Of a stretch of DNA of 64,000 bases, positions 39,928 to 49,629 are shown piece after piece. Numbering within the stretch: position 1 is the first letter of the stretch; each line of letters opens with the position of its first letter. Where the stretch lies: NCBI GenBank assembly GCA_039908535.1, contig JAMOAW010000023.1:1-64000 (forward strand), given 5' to 3'. The notes under the pieces are model-generated. The model was not told where the DNA came from and ran no database searches. It saw only the letters and a program-made list of their open reading frames with translations. The translations under genes were made by a program, and so were the position numbers. The DNA is from JAMOAW01 sp039908535. Lineage in GTDB: Bacteria > Pseudomonadota > Magnetococcia > Magnetococcales > JADFZT01.

Positions 39928-41138
39928 CCGGGGAGTACGACTTGAAAAGTTCTTCCAGGGGCATCGTGGATCACCTTACGGGCGAGAAAAAGCAGTCCAA
40001 AAATACCGATCATCCCAAAGGCAACTTCTGCGAATAGCTTGCCGTTCATCATATCAAAGAGGACTCCACCGCTAGCTGGTCCCAAGACCCGTCCCAATGC
40101 CGATAAAGATTGAAACAATCCCAACATCATGCCTTGTTTTTCCGTATCCGAATTTAAACTAACCAGACTGGAAAGACCAGGATGGACTAAACCCGCTCCA
40201 GCAGCGATAAAGGCCAAAGAGATCCCAATTCCAAATATATCGCCCATATTGTTCAGAAGAGCCAAGCCCATGGCTACGAAAAAAATACCTGTTGCCGCTG
40301 TGCGTTTTTCGCCAATTTTGGCCGCTAAACGCCGAACCACGCCACCTTGAAATAGAGCTGCAACCACACCAACAAACGCAAATACCCAGCCAATCGTGCG
40401 CATATTCCATCCATGTTCCATCTTGCCCCAGAGGGGTAAGGTGACTTCAAAGGCAGAAAACAATGTGATGAATCCACCCATTAATAGGCAAATATACAAG
40501 GCCCCAGGGGAGGTTCGCAGTGCCTCTTTCCAAAGATCTCCAGAAAAAGGATGCCGACGGGTCTCGACTTTTGGGGTCGTGGCTAAATGAGATTCAGGCA
40601 AGAGAAAAAGTGCTACCACACCATTTAAACCGGTGATCAACGCCGCAACCAACGGAGCCATCTCTAAACTATATCCAGAAAGAAAACCACCAAAGGCGGG
40701 TCCCAAAACAAACCCTAAACTAAAGGCCGCCCCAATCAACCCCATGGCGTGGGTGCGCTTCTCAGGGGGGGTAATATCGGCCATGGCGGCCTGGGCTGCC
40801 GCGATATTGGCCCCCATTATTCCCGCCATGGCGCGGGCCACAAATAAAAGCCAAAGGCTTTGGGAAAGACCATAAATAAGATAAGAAAAACAAGAACCAA
40901 AGAGCCCAATTAATAAAATCGGTCGCCGTCCAAATCGATCCGATAAACCGCCCCAAAACGGTGCAAATAAAAATTGCATGAAAGAATAGATCGACATCAA
41001 TAATCCCACTTCCAATGAAGTGGCATGAAAACGAGGATCCGAGGCATAAAGAGGCATCAAGGGCAGTACCATCCCAAAGCCAAGTAGATCCAAAAGAACT
41101 GTCATAAAAATAATGCTGGTAGTGGCTTTGCGTTTCAT
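39924..41138 (-). CDS. MFS transporter, TetA-like drug efflux type
   Basis: The 404-residue protein has 12 membrane helices, the loop 2-3 motif GGLSDRFGRRPILL and the drug-proton antiporter motif in helix 5 (GFVLGPAFGGFLSG). Closest in kind to TetA/multidrug transporters. It could be confused with magnetosome MamH, also an MFS protein, but the location outside the mam operon and the TetA-like motifs argue against that. It overlaps the ABC permease by 4 bp. Confidence 0.88.
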   Translation of the reverse strand: MKRKATTSIIFMTVLLDLLGFGMVLPLMPLYASDPRFHATSLEVGLLMSIYSFMQFLFAPFWGGLSDRFGRRPILLIGLFGSCFSYLIYGLSQSLWLLFVARAMAGIMGANIAAAQAAMADITPPEKRTHAMGLIGAAFSLGFVLGPAFGGFLSGYSLEMAPLVAALITGLNGVVALFLLPESHLATTPKVETRRHPFSGDLWKEALRTSPGALYICLLMGGFITLFSAFEVTLPLWGKMEHGWNMRTIGWVFAFVGVVAALFQGGVVRRLAAKIGEKRTAATGIFFVAMGLALLNNMGDIFGIGISLAFIAAGAGLVHPGLSSLVSLNSDTEKQGMMLGLFQSLSALGRVLGPASGGVLFDMMNGKLFAEVAFGMIGIFGLLFLARKVIHDAPGRTFQVVLPG

Positions 41139-41207
41139 AAATAGATCGAACCGTTCACTGAAGTAAAATTTTACGTTAATTGAAACTCAATGATTTATTG
41201 CTTTGGC

Positions 41208-41367
41208 GTAACCGTTCATATATTAATAAAAAAAGAGGGCTGGGGGATGGCCCCCAGGGTTTTGATTTTGCTTTTGAATTCGGTTTTGCTTTCTTCAAAT
41301 AGCAGGGGGGGTGGGGGATGCAATCCCCCAAGGGCTTGTTTTTGATTTTTTTTATCTGAACGGTTAC
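41208..41367. mobile_element. Family B2 MITE-like element (GTAACCGTTCA ends)
   Basis: The 160-bp element has perfect 11-bp terminal inverted repeats, GTAACCGTTCA and TGAACGGTTAC. The interior carries the same two hairpins and AAAAGC-like spacer as family B1 but in the reverse orientation. The flanking 8 bases (GCTTTGGC and AATAGATC) are not duplicated. GTAA-starting ends recall IS66-type elements; no transposase is present. Confidence 0.85.
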
Positions 41368-41378
41368 AATAGATCAAT

Positions 41379-43187
41379 TTAATACTTCTTTGGGCGAATA
41401 TGAGAGGGACCAGAATAAAAATGAAAGGCATTGCGTCCGGCATTTTTGGAGCGATACATCGCCTCATCGGCTAACTTTAAAAGATCTTCACGATTGTTGG
41501 CATCTTCTGGATAGAGAGCTATCCCTAATGATCCAGAAATAAAGACCTCTTGTTCAGACAGATTAAACGCTTGATTGAGCTGCTCTAAAATCCGATGGGC
41601 CACATGAACCACCTGCTCCATATTTTCTATATTGACCAAAATAGCCGTAAATTCATCTCCACCCAGTCGGGCAACCGAATCACCAGACTTTAAACAGCGG
41701 GTCAACCGCTTGGCCGACATTTGTAACAGTTGATCACCAGCCGCATGGCCTAGATTGTCGTTAATCCACTTGAATCGGTCTAAGTCTATAAACATCAGGG
41801 CAATACGCAACTTGTTATTTTCCGCCGATTTTATCTCTCTTTCCAATATTTTCATAAACATAGATCTGTTTGGTAGATCGGTTAAGGCATCATGGTTGGC
41901 TTGATAATGGATGATTCTTTCCGCCTCTTTGCGTTGCGTAATATCGCGAATAACTGCGGTAAAAATACGTCGATTGTGCAAACGAACTTCTGTGATAGCT
42001 AAATCAATTTCAAATTCATGGCCATTTTTGCGTTTGGCAATTGTCTCTTGACGCATGCCGATATATTTAGACTCCCCGGTTGCAAAAAAATGGGCCAAAT
42101 AAGAGTCATGTTGTTCACAATTAGGAGAGGGTATGAGCATGGCGACATTTTTGCCCAACATTTCGGACTCTTGATATCCAAAAATTTTGGTGGCCGCATG
42201 ATTGACCGATTCTAAAATTCCGTTCGCGTTGACAACCACAATCGCATCAGCCATGGTTTCAAAGATGGCCTCAATCCGGGCTTTCTGTTCGGCAACTTGA
42301 TTTTGAAACATTTGTCGTTCTGTGATATCGCGGATGATGCCGATGGTCCCTAGGTAGGAGTCGGCAATTTTACCGTCATTAAAAGATCGCTTAAGTCCGG
42401 TACAATTGACTTCAGCAACGATTTGATCGTCTGGGACAACATCGGAACGGCCTGGGACAGAAACAGTTTTATTGTTCAGTTTTAGGCGTAGCTCCAGGCC
42501 CAGAGTTTTGCGTCCCTCTGAGCGACGTTCATCAAATAGTTTGGGGGGAGAGTCTGGAGCCTTGCCAGTGGTGCGAATTTGTTGCAGCATATTATGATAG
42601 CTTACTTTATCTATATCCTCATTGGAAATGAGAACCTCAAAATGTTTTCCTAAAAGATCTTTAACCTGATACCCAAGCTTTTCAATAGACTCATTGAGAA
42701 AAATAAATTTCCCCTCTTTATCCAGTCGATAAATAATATCAGGAACAGTGCGAACAAACTGGCTTTCAACCAAGGCTTCGGTGTTAAAGCGCATGCGGTG
42801 GGAAAAAATTCGTAATAAATTAAAAACAAATTCATTGGAAGCCGAGAGAATCTTTTGCAATGATTGTTTGTCTATGACCAAAAGCCGTGACTTGGTTTGG
42901 GACAGTACATAAGCAGAGGCATTCTTTTCGTCGATAATGGACAATTCACCAATACAGCTCCCTTTAACCATGGTGGCAATGGAAGGGGTGGAGAGATCTT
43001 TGAGATGAACGGTGAGTTCTCCCTCTAAAACCTGGAAAAAAGAGTAATTTGGGTTTTGCGGCTTAAGTAAAATTTCCCCTGGTTCTAGGGTCCGAATCGG
43101 ACAACGTTCCAAAATATTCTGAACGGTTGCATACGGAATATTTTGAAAAACTATCAGATCCGTAAACGATTCACCTGTGTATAGCAT
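41379..43187 (-). CDS. Cyclic-nucleotide-binding-like/PAS/PAS/GGDEF signalling protein
   Basis: From the ATG at 43187 the protein has 602 residues: a cNMP-binding-type barrel (about 10-130; LEPGEILLKPQ, GSCIGELSIID), a first PAS (about 145-290), a second PAS (about 305-425) and a GGDEF domain (about 435-595) with intact GGDEF. The position of the inhibitory site reads KSGD, so the Arg of RxxD is lost and product inhibition is probably weak. No EAL domain is present. The longer frame begins with TTG. It is expected to make c-di-GMP in response to ligand or redox cues. Confidence 0.9.
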   Translation of the reverse strand: MLYTGESFTDLIVFQNIPYATVQNILERCPIRTLEPGEILLKPQNPNYSFFQVLEGELTVHLKDLSTPSIATMVKGSCIGELSIIDEKNASAYVLSQTKSRLLVIDKQSLQKILSASNEFVFNLLRIFSHRMRFNTEALVESQFVRTVPDIIYRLDKEGKFIFLNESIEKLGYQVKDLLGKHFEVLISNEDIDKVSYHNMLQQIRTTGKAPDSPPKLFDERRSEGRKTLGLELRLKLNNKTVSVPGRSDVVPDDQIVAEVNCTGLKRSFNDGKIADSYLGTIGIIRDITERQMFQNQVAEQKARIEAIFETMADAIVVVNANGILESVNHAATKIFGYQESEMLGKNVAMLIPSPNCEQHDSYLAHFFATGESKYIGMRQETIAKRKNGHEFEIDLAITEVRLHNRRIFTAVIRDITQRKEAERIIHYQANHDALTDLPNRSMFMKILEREIKSAENNKLRIALMFIDLDRFKWINDNLGHAAGDQLLQMSAKRLTRCLKSGDSVARLGGDEFTAILVNIENMEQVVHVAHRILEQLNQAFNLSEQEVFISGSLGIALYPEDANNREDLLKLADEAMYRSKNAGRNAFHFYSGPSHIRPKKY

Positions 43188-43217
43188 GGGAATTTCCAAT
43201 GATATGTCAAATTTAAG

Positions 43218-43910
43218 TTATAAAGGATTCACTCTGCAAAAAGCCAAATAAAATGTGGGTCGACCTGCGGCAAGCCCTTTTTCTTGGAAACGGGTGGGGA
43301 TCCAATCCTTGGGTTGTTCGGCAAATTGGCCTAAGGGGGCTAAATTTGTAAATGCCTCATGGGCTTGTAATAAATCTAACATCCACTGCGCATATTCGGC
43401 CCAATCGGTCGCCAGTTGCAAGTGACCCGCAGGAGACATTCGACTGGCCAATAGGTCTAAAAAATCTTTTTGGATTAAACGCCGTTTTTGGTGGCGTTTT
43501 TTGGGCCAAGGGTCGGGAAAATGGATGATTACTTGATCTAGGCTAGAGGGGGGAATGCGTTCGGCCAAAACCAGTTGTGCCGCATCGGTCAACACGGCGA
43601 CATTGTTTAGATTGTTGGCTTCTACTTTACGAATTAATCCCGCCACCCCCTCCAAAAAAGGGTCCACACCGATAAATCGATCCTGGGGATGTTGCATCGC
43701 CTGCCAGATCAAATATTGACCATTTCCAGAACCAATCTCTAAAATTAATCGTCCGGTCGTTGATGTGCCACCCAAAAGTTTCCATAACTCCTGGCGCGTT
43801 TGGGTAGGGATGATTTTGTTTTGATAAAAAGGTAATCGTTCTTGCAGCCAAGAGAGCTCTTGTGGCTTTAACCGTCCTTTTTTACGGCCATAAAGTCTAA
43901 CGATTTCCAC
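43218..43910 (-). CDS. trmB: tRNA (guanine-N7-)-methyltransferase
   Basis: The 230-residue protein is full length for TrmB: SAM motif LEIGSGNGQYLIWQA at about 56-70, the acidic GVDPF after it and the diagnostic VIIHFPDPWPKKRHQKRRLI at about 126-146. It makes m7G46 in tRNA. Its start overlaps the upstream cytochrome b561 gene by 14 bp, so the two are probably co-transcribed. Confidence 0.96.
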   Translation of the reverse strand: MEIVRLYGRKKGRLKPQELSWLQERLPFYQNKIIPTQTRQELWKLLGGTSTTGRLILEIGSGNGQYLIWQAMQHPQDRFIGVDPFLEGVAGLIRKVEANNLNNVAVLTDAAQLVLAERIPPSSLDQVIIHFPDPWPKKRHQKRRLIQKDFLDLLASRMSPAGHLQLATDWAEYAQWMLDLLQAHEAFTNLAPLGQFAEQPKDWIPTRFQEKGLAAGRPTFYLAFCRVNPL

Positions 43911-44523
43911 TGGTAACCTTTTCTATCTGTGCGTTTTGTTCGTCTGCTTTTTCCCATACTCTTAACATGATACGCATACTGCCGTGACCAGAGAGTTGAT
44001 GGAGAATACCCATGCTGGCATGAACGATAAGATATAACCAGAGTAAAGAGCCAAAAATCTCATGGAGCTCTTTGACATCATGTACCCATCCGGGCATCGT
44101 GCCATGATCGGTTATGCCAAAAAATAAAATTGTGCCTGTTGCCCCCAATAGGGTCGCGGCACTCAGGCCAACTCCTTGAATGGAGCTGGCGAGTGGGCTG
44201 GGTTGGTTGGTATCGGGTAGCGTAAATTGGCGTATATGGGACCAATAGCGTTGAATGTCTCTCAAAATGTCCCCGTATCGTGACCAAGTAAACCATGGGA
44301 ATAACAATCCTGGTGCAACCTTGCCTTGGCGTATCAAAACCCAAACCCAATTCACTACCAGTACACCCAGTAGGATTAACCCCAATGTTTCATGCATTTC
44401 AAAAAAAATATCCCCAGGTCGGCCTGGTTTTGGGTGAATCATGATCAAACTCACGCCCATTTGCCCAAAAATGCCAGTGGCGATGAAAAGGTGCAATAGA
44501 CGAGTAAAACGATCGTAGAGCAT
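43897..44523 (-). CDS. Cytochrome b561-type membrane protein
   Basis: The 208-residue protein has four membrane helices with spaced His residues (RLLHLFIA, FEMHETLGLILL, VKELHEIFGSLLWLYLIVHASMGILHQL) as in the bacterial di-heme b561/Ni-Fe hydrogenase b-type cytochrome family. It would shuttle electrons between quinol and a periplasmic partner, which is not identified here. It overlaps trmB by 14 bp. Confidence 0.85.
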   Translation of the reverse strand: MLYDRFTRLLHLFIATGIFGQMGVSLIMIHPKPGRPGDIFFEMHETLGLILLGVLVVNWVWVLIRQGKVAPGLLFPWFTWSRYGDILRDIQRYWSHIRQFTLPDTNQPSPLASSIQGVGLSAATLLGATGTILFFGITDHGTMPGWVHDVKELHEIFGSLLWLYLIVHASMGILHQLSGHGSMRIMLRVWEKADEQNAQIEKVTSGNR

Positions 44524-44627
44524 GGTTGACCTTTTTATTTTTAAGAAGGGTATTTATAGTATAAATTATACATAAAATATAAATTAAAAGAAAGAAAAAT
44601 TGAATGCAAGCAAAAGCATGGTTTTTG

Positions 44628-44782
44628 TTTATTCTGAATAGAATACCCTTTTAGAAAAAAAGTCAAAGACAAAACCCTGGGGGATGAATCCCCCAGACCC
44701 CCTCTTTTTTTTAAGAATTAAAAAAAAAGGGTGGGGTATTGGGGGGCGGTTCTCCGCCCCCTAAGGTCTTTGTTTTTATGAC
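44628..44782 (+). repeat. Family A repeat
   Basis: Left end degenerate (TTCTGAATAGAATACCC); then CCCTGGGGGATGAATCCCCCAG, CCCCCTC with a T run, the A-rich centre, GGGTGGGGTATTGGGGGGCGGTTCTCCGCCCC and CTAAGGTCTT. It lies upstream of the b561 gene and just past the stop of the reductase-GGDEF gene; 44524-44627 contains only A/T-rich sequence. Confidence 0.88.
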
Positions 44783-44801
44783 AGATGGCCCCAAAAAACG
44801 G

Positions 44802-47027
44802 TTAATCCCATAAATCTATTTCACTATCCTCTTGAACATCCGGTCCCGCTAGTTCTCCAGAGGCTACCAAATCTTGGTAGACTTGTACTTGGTTGCGACC
44901 ATGGTTTTTGGCGTAATAAAGAGAGAGATCCGCCTTTTCAATCAATGTGGAAGGAATTTCGCTACAAGAGACCACAACCGAACCAATACTTACCGTGACT
45001 TGACCTACTTGCGGAAAGTCATATCGCTCCACCATGCGTCGAAATCGCTCTAAAGCCGCATACCCCTCTTCAGGAGAGATGTCATTCAGTAAGGCAATAA
45101 ACTCCTCGCCTCCAAAACGGAATAAAAAGTCGGTCAAGCGGAAACATTGTTCCATAATACGAGAAAAGAGTAAAAGAACTTCATCGCCAATTAAATGACC
45201 AAATTGGTCGTTGACTCGTTTAAAATGGTCAATGTCAAATACGGCTAGAATAACCCCTTTTCCAGAGGTGTCATCAGCGCGTCGGCGTCCACCATCGTTG
45301 AGGGCAAGTAAAACACGATTGATTTTTGCGTCAAAAGATTGTCGATTAAGCAGCCCAGTTAAAGGATCCCGCTCTTTTTTATGGATCAGTGAGAGTTGAT
45401 TCATAAAAATGCGGAGGAAAAAATTGGTGAGCCGTTTGACCCACGCCACATGTTCAGTACAATCAATAAGCAAAAAGCCGATAAATTTTTCAGAACGAAC
45501 AGGTTCAATCACCCGAACCAACGAAGATTCCTGAGATAAAGTAAACACGCGCTCTTGTCCCAGTTTGAGACACTCCAACATCCCTTCGATCGTTTCTACC
45601 GGTTCTCCCTCTTTGCGGTTATTTAAGGGATTGAAAAGCAGCCAGTCGTTTCTTGTCAGTTGATTGTCACTCTCTTTCGAGCCCTTGCGGGCTTCGTAGA
45701 AGACAACATTGGAAACGGGAGCTAAAATAGCAATATTACGGACCATGGCGCGAACCAAACCAACATCCTCTTCTTGGCTGGTCATCTCTACCAAAGCCCG
45801 ACGTAAACGCAGATCCACCCGCAGAACATTGTCCATCGCCAAGTCTGAGGCTCCGGCTGGTAAATGTTCAAAGCAGGTTTTCCAACTCTCAGTGCTCGAT
45901 AAACATTCATGTGCTAAACCCAAAAGGGCTGGGATGATCAATCCTTGCGGGCAGCGGGGTAAACAGCTGTTGCAACCATCACAGCTGTTGGCCTGGGCTC
46001 CCGGCACCCAATGGTCTTGTACGGACATCTGGGCATAACGATATCTGGCATATTCCACCATGTTCAGACAACGGGCTAAATGCAATAAACGCATAATTTC
46101 TGGAATATCAATGTGTTCTGGGCAAGGCGCACACTGGGTGCATTCGCCGCAACGCACAAAAGGCGAGAGCAACCCCTCTTGAAAAAGACGTAATGCCGCC
46201 GCTCGCTCGACATTGCCAAAATAGGGGGTGCCGTTTAAAGATTTTTTGTGTATGTCTATATGTTTTGGTTCGCTCATCCCAATGCACAGGGTATGGATAT
46301 CGGGGTGGGAGAGCAACCAGCGTTCGTTAAAGTGAACAGGGTGCAAAGGTTCGGTCAGTCGCTTGAGTTTGCTGGGAGGATTGTACAACAACCCCCCTTT
46401 GTCGTTTGGGGAGAGAATCAAAACCCCCATGTTGCGGACTGCGGCATAATCAATGGCGGACTTATTCTTTTGGCGAAAAAAATGATAATGTAAATTAATA
46501 AATTCAAATCGATTTGTAGCAATAATCTCCAGGAGCACGGGCAATTGCCCGTGGGAAGAGAGCCCGATATGACCGATCAATCCCTCTTGTTTGGCCCTTT
46601 CTAAGCCAGCTAGCGGGCCATTGGGGGCAAGACATTGTGCCAAAATTTCCAGCGTATTGATTCCATGTAGAGCAAAAAAATCGACGCGATCCACGGCCAG
46701 TCGGGTTAACGACTCCTCAAGACGAACCCGTATTTGATCGCCACTCTTTGTTGGTATGGCTTTGGTCATGAGATGGTAGGAATTTTTTGGCTGTTTTAAA
46801 TTTGCAAGTGTGGCACCGATGAGACGTTCGCTTTTGCCATAACCGTGTGCGGTTTCAATGAGGTTTATGCCTGCATCCAGGGCCGATTGAATGATTTGTC
46901 GGGCATTTTCCAGGCTGTCATCGGGAAGATGGTCATGGGGGGTATCCCAGCCATGTAAAAATCGCATGGTGCCCAGCGTAAAAACCGAGATGGGAATGCC
47001 TGTTTGGCCGAAAAGACGTTTTTCCAT
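44802..47027 (-). CDS. Aldo/keto reductase-ferredoxin-GGDEF fusion protein
   Basis: One uninterrupted 741-residue frame joins three parts. Residues 1-285 are an aldo/keto reductase (GTMRFLHGW, Tyr63 and Lys89 of the catalytic tetrad, His121; Glu replaces the usual Asp at 58). Residues 286-365 hold two cysteine clusters, C293/C296/C299/C302 and C349/C352/C355/C359 (the latter the canonical CxxCxxCxxxCP), for [4Fe-4S] clusters. Residues about 390-545 resemble a GAF-like sensor, and 550-720 form a GGDEF domain with active site GGEEF (639-643) and an RxxD inhibitory site at 630-633. Reductase-ferredoxin proteins are known; fusion to a diguanylate cyclase is unusual and suggests redox control of c-di-GMP. 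It lies 2 bp after nnr. Confidence 0.88.
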   Translation of the reverse strand: MEKRLFGQTGIPISVFTLGTMRFLHGWDTPHDHLPDDSLENARQIIQSALDAGINLIETAHGYGKSERLIGATLANLKQPKNSYHLMTKAIPTKSGDQIRVRLEESLTRLAVDRVDFFALHGINTLEILAQCLAPNGPLAGLERAKQEGLIGHIGLSSHGQLPVLLEIIATNRFEFINLHYHFFRQKNKSAIDYAAVRNMGVLILSPNDKGGLLYNPPSKLKRLTEPLHPVHFNERWLLSHPDIHTLCIGMSEPKHIDIHKKSLNGTPYFGNVERAAALRLFQEGLLSPFVRCGECTQCAPCPEHIDIPEIMRLLHLARCLNMVEYARYRYAQMSVQDHWVPGAQANSCDGCNSCLPRCPQGLIIPALLGLAHECLSSTESWKTCFEHLPAGASDLAMDNVLRVDLRLRRALVEMTSQEEDVGLVRAMVRNIAILAPVSNVVFYEARKGSKESDNQLTRNDWLLFNPLNNRKEGEPVETIEGMLECLKLGQERVFTLSQESSLVRVIEPVRSEKFIGFLLIDCTEHVAWVKRLTNFFLRIFMNQLSLIHKKERDPLTGLLNRQSFDAKINRVLLALNDGGRRRADDTSGKGVILAVFDIDHFKRVNDQFGHLIGDEVLLLFSRIMEQCFRLTDFLFRFGGEEFIALLNDISPEEGYAALERFRRMVERYDFPQVGQVTVSIGSVVVSCSEIPSTLIEKADLSLYYAKNHGRNQVQVYQDLVASGELAGPDVQEDSEIDLWD

Positions 47028-47029
47028 AG

Positions 47030-48592
47030 TTATCCTAGACGCTGGCGCAAACGAAGCAGATAGGGGAGGAGATCGCTTGCGACTAATCCGATTTGACCCA
47101 ATTTTTTAGCGGCAGCATCGGCCGCGGCACCATGCAGCCAAACGCCACCACGAACCGCGCTGGCGACTGGCCAGCCACGAGTCAACAATCCCGCAATCAT
47201 ACCACACAGTAAATCGCCACTTCCACCTGAAGCCAGACAGGGGTTGCCAGTATCGTTGATCCAAGCTACCCCTTCAGGAGAAGCAATCACTGTACCAGCC
47301 CCTTTGAGGACAACCCAAACACCCCACTTTGCTGCGGCTTCAACCGTTGTTTCCAATCGGTTTTGCTGAATTTTTTGAATAGGGCAATTCATTAAACGGC
47401 CCATTTCGCCAGGGTGGGGTGTCAAAATCAGGGGGGTGTGTCGATCTCGGGCCCATTTTGTCAGCTCCATTTCCCCTTTTGCTGCTAAAAAATTGAGGGC
47501 ATCGGCATCCAAAACCGTTGGCAGATCAAACAGGGTGAGTAAACTTTCTAAGGCCATTCCTGTCCCCTCTGCCATCCCCAGTCCTGGCCCCATAGCCATA
47601 GCTTGCGGCTTGATGCCACTTTTTTGCAAGGCTTGCACCGTTGTTAAACCATGCAAACCTCCCAGGGGATCCTCTGGGAGGGGATAAGTCATGGCCTCAA
47701 TCAGTTGCGCCGCCACTTGCGGTTGAATTGATGCCGGGGAGGCAACCGTCACCAAACCTGGTCCCATTCGCAACGCCCCTTGGGTGGTTAATAGGGCTGC
47801 ACCCGCCTTGCCAGTGCCTCCGGCAACAATCAGAAGATGACCAAAGGTACCTTTGTGGGCATCTGTTGGCGTGGGTGGTATGACCAGATCATCGGGCAAG
47901 TTGCGCAAGACCCAATGTTCTGATCGTTCTATATAGTGGCATGGAATACCAATAGGAACAAGTATCATTTCACCGCACATCTGGGCACCTGGATATTGGC
48001 GATGGCCAATTTTTTCTGCGGCAAAGGTGACGGTCCAGTTGGCCTGTAAGGCGCACCCAAGAATATGACCAGAATCTGCCGATACCCCAGAAGGGATATC
48101 CACCGCCAAGAGGGGTTTTTTCGCTTGATTGACCAGAGTAAAGGCCTCAGCCAGCAGCCCCGTTATGGGTTTGGAGAGACCAGTTCCAAAGATTGCATCA
48201 ATCACAATATCTGTATGGCGCAGCGCGTCTATTAATTTGGGGATGGAGTCAGAGGTGGTGATTTCATGGAGGGGACCGCCTAAATTGGTAAAAACACGTT
48301 GATGAATCAGGGCATCGCCTCGTATTTGGGCGGACTGGGCGAACAATAGCACTTGGACGTTGACCCCAGCTTGTAAAAGTCGCCGGGCGATGACAAATCC
48401 ATCGCCGCCGTTGTTCCCGCGTCCGGCCAAGATTAATACCCGTTTTTGGGTTAATTTGGGAATTTTATGCCAGAGGATCTCGACAACACCCGCACCGGCA
48501 TTTTCCATCAACACCACGCCAGGGATTCCCAACTCTTCAATGGTGCGTCGATCCGCCTCTTGCATCCAGGCACTGGTTAAAAGTCTGGCCAT
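47030..48592 (-). CDS. nnr: Bifunctional NAD(P)H-hydrate epimerase/dehydratase
   Basis: The 520-residue protein is the full-length fusion. The N-terminal epimerase (about 1-215) has ADRRTIEELGIPGVVLMENAG, GRGNNGGDGFVIARRL and DAIFGTGLSKPI. The C-terminal ADP-dependent dehydratase (about 225-515) has AHKGTFGHLLIVAGG, AMGPGLG, DADALNFLA, LTPHPGEMGRL and GSGDLLCGMIAGLL. Together they repair damaged NADH/NADPH hydrates. It is transcribed away from the NodI-like gene and into the reductase-GGDEF gene 2 bp on, suggesting a shared nicotinamide theme. Confidence 0.96.
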   Translation of the reverse strand: MARLLTSAWMQEADRRTIEELGIPGVVLMENAGAGVVEILWHKIPKLTQKRVLILAGRGNNGGDGFVIARRLLQAGVNVQVLLFAQSAQIRGDALIHQRVFTNLGGPLHEITTSDSIPKLIDALRHTDIVIDAIFGTGLSKPITGLLAEAFTLVNQAKKPLLAVDIPSGVSADSGHILGCALQANWTVTFAAEKIGHRQYPGAQMCGEMILVPIGIPCHYIERSEHWVLRNLPDDLVIPPTPTDAHKGTFGHLLIVAGGTGKAGAALLTTQGALRMGPGLVTVASPASIQPQVAAQLIEAMTYPLPEDPLGGLHGLTTVQALQKSGIKPQAMAMGPGLGMAEGTGMALESLLTLFDLPTVLDADALNFLAAKGEMELTKWARDRHTPLILTPHPGEMGRLMNCPIQKIQQNRLETTVEAAAKWGVWVVLKGAGTVIASPEGVAWINDTGNPCLASGGSGDLLCGMIAGLLTRGWPVASAVRGGVWLHGAAADAAAKKLGQIGLVASDLLPYLLRLRQRLG

Positions 48593-48683
48593 TTTTCCCC
48601 CATTGCGTCATTCTTTTCTATCTTAAGAAGCATTTTAGGATATGATATTAACATTTTTTGCAACCTAACAAAGGTTCTTTGAT

Positions 48684-49592
48684 ATGAAAATTATCGAAAT
48701 TAAGGCGTTGAGTAAAAAATATTTTGCCAAGACCGTTGTGGATAACATCTATTTTCATGTTTCTCAAGGGGAATGTTTTGGTATTCTCGGACCAAACGGG
48801 GCGGGAAAATCCACCACGTTGCGTATGATCATCGGTTTAACTCCGATTGATTGTGGAGAACTTATGGTTTTTGGTCTTCCGATGTATTCAGAACAGACCG
48901 AGGTATTCCAGCGACTTGGGGTGGTGGCCCAGGAGGATGGCTTGGATATGGATTTGAGCGTTTTGGAAAATTTGCGGGTGCATGGCGATTATTTTAGGAT
49001 ACCCAAGGCCCTACTCCAAGAGCGTGTGGTCTACCTGCTGGAGTTTGCCCAACTTACCCGCCAGTCCGATCATTCTGTGCGTTCTCTCTCTGGAGGCATG
49101 CAACGACGTTTGGCCATAGCGCGGGCTTTGATTGCCAAACCCGATTTGCTCGTCCTTGACGAACCCACCACCGGCCTAGACCCTCAAGCCCGGCACCTCA
49201 TTTGGCAACGTCTGCGCCTGCTGCGGGAGTCTGGTGTGACCCTATTATTGACCACTCATTATATGGAAGAGGCGGCCAGATTGTGTGACCGTCTCCTGGT
49301 TTTGGATCAAGGCCGCATTTTGGCCATGGACTCTCCAAGGGCCTTGATTGCTCAACATGTCGAACCCGAAGTCATTGAAATTCGCAGCCAGGAGATGGCT
49401 CTAGATAGGGATCAATTCCAAGAGTTGCCAGGACGCGTCGAATCTGTTGGTGATATCGTCTATTGTTATACGGATCGCCCTTGTGCCGTTTTAGAACGAT
49501 TACAAGGCCGCCACGATTTAATCTTTCTCCATCGACCAGCGAACCTAGAAGATGTGTTTTTAAAATTGACTGGTCGGGAGTTGCGGGATTGA
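48684..49592 (+). CDS. ABC transporter ATP-binding protein (NodI-like)
   Basis: The 302-residue protein has the full ABC ATPase set: Walker A GPNGAGKST at about 37-45, Q-loop, signature LSGGMQRRLAIARAL at about 136-150, Walker B LLVLDEPTTGLDPQA, switch His in LTTHYMEEA. Its C-terminal extension (about 230-300) is as in NodI-type export ATPases. Walker A, signature and switch are all intact. Its likely permease is the NodJ-like gene at 39118; the two are not adjacent, which is unusual. Confidence 0.9.
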   Translation: MKIIEIKALSKKYFAKTVVDNIYFHVSQGECFGILGPNGAGKSTTLRMIIGLTPIDCGELMVFGLPMYSEQTEVFQRLGVVAQEDGLDMDLSVLENLRVHGDYFRIPKALLQERVVYLLEFAQLTRQSDHSVRSLSGGMQRRLAIARALIAKPDLLVLDEPTTGLDPQARHLIWQRLRLLRESGVTLLLTTHYMEEAARLCDRLLVLDQGRILAMDSPRALIAQHVEPEVIEIRSQEMALDRDQFQELPGRVESVGDIVYCYTDRPCAVLERLQGRHDLIFLHRPANLEDVFLKLTGRELRD

Positions 49593-49629
49593 GGAAGGGG
49601 GTAGATTTCAAATTTTCAGATGTGTTGGT

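Noticed and set aside
39924..41138. MFS gene as magnetosome mamH
   Set aside because: It lies outside the mam operon, has TetA-like motifs and is coupled to an ABC permease.
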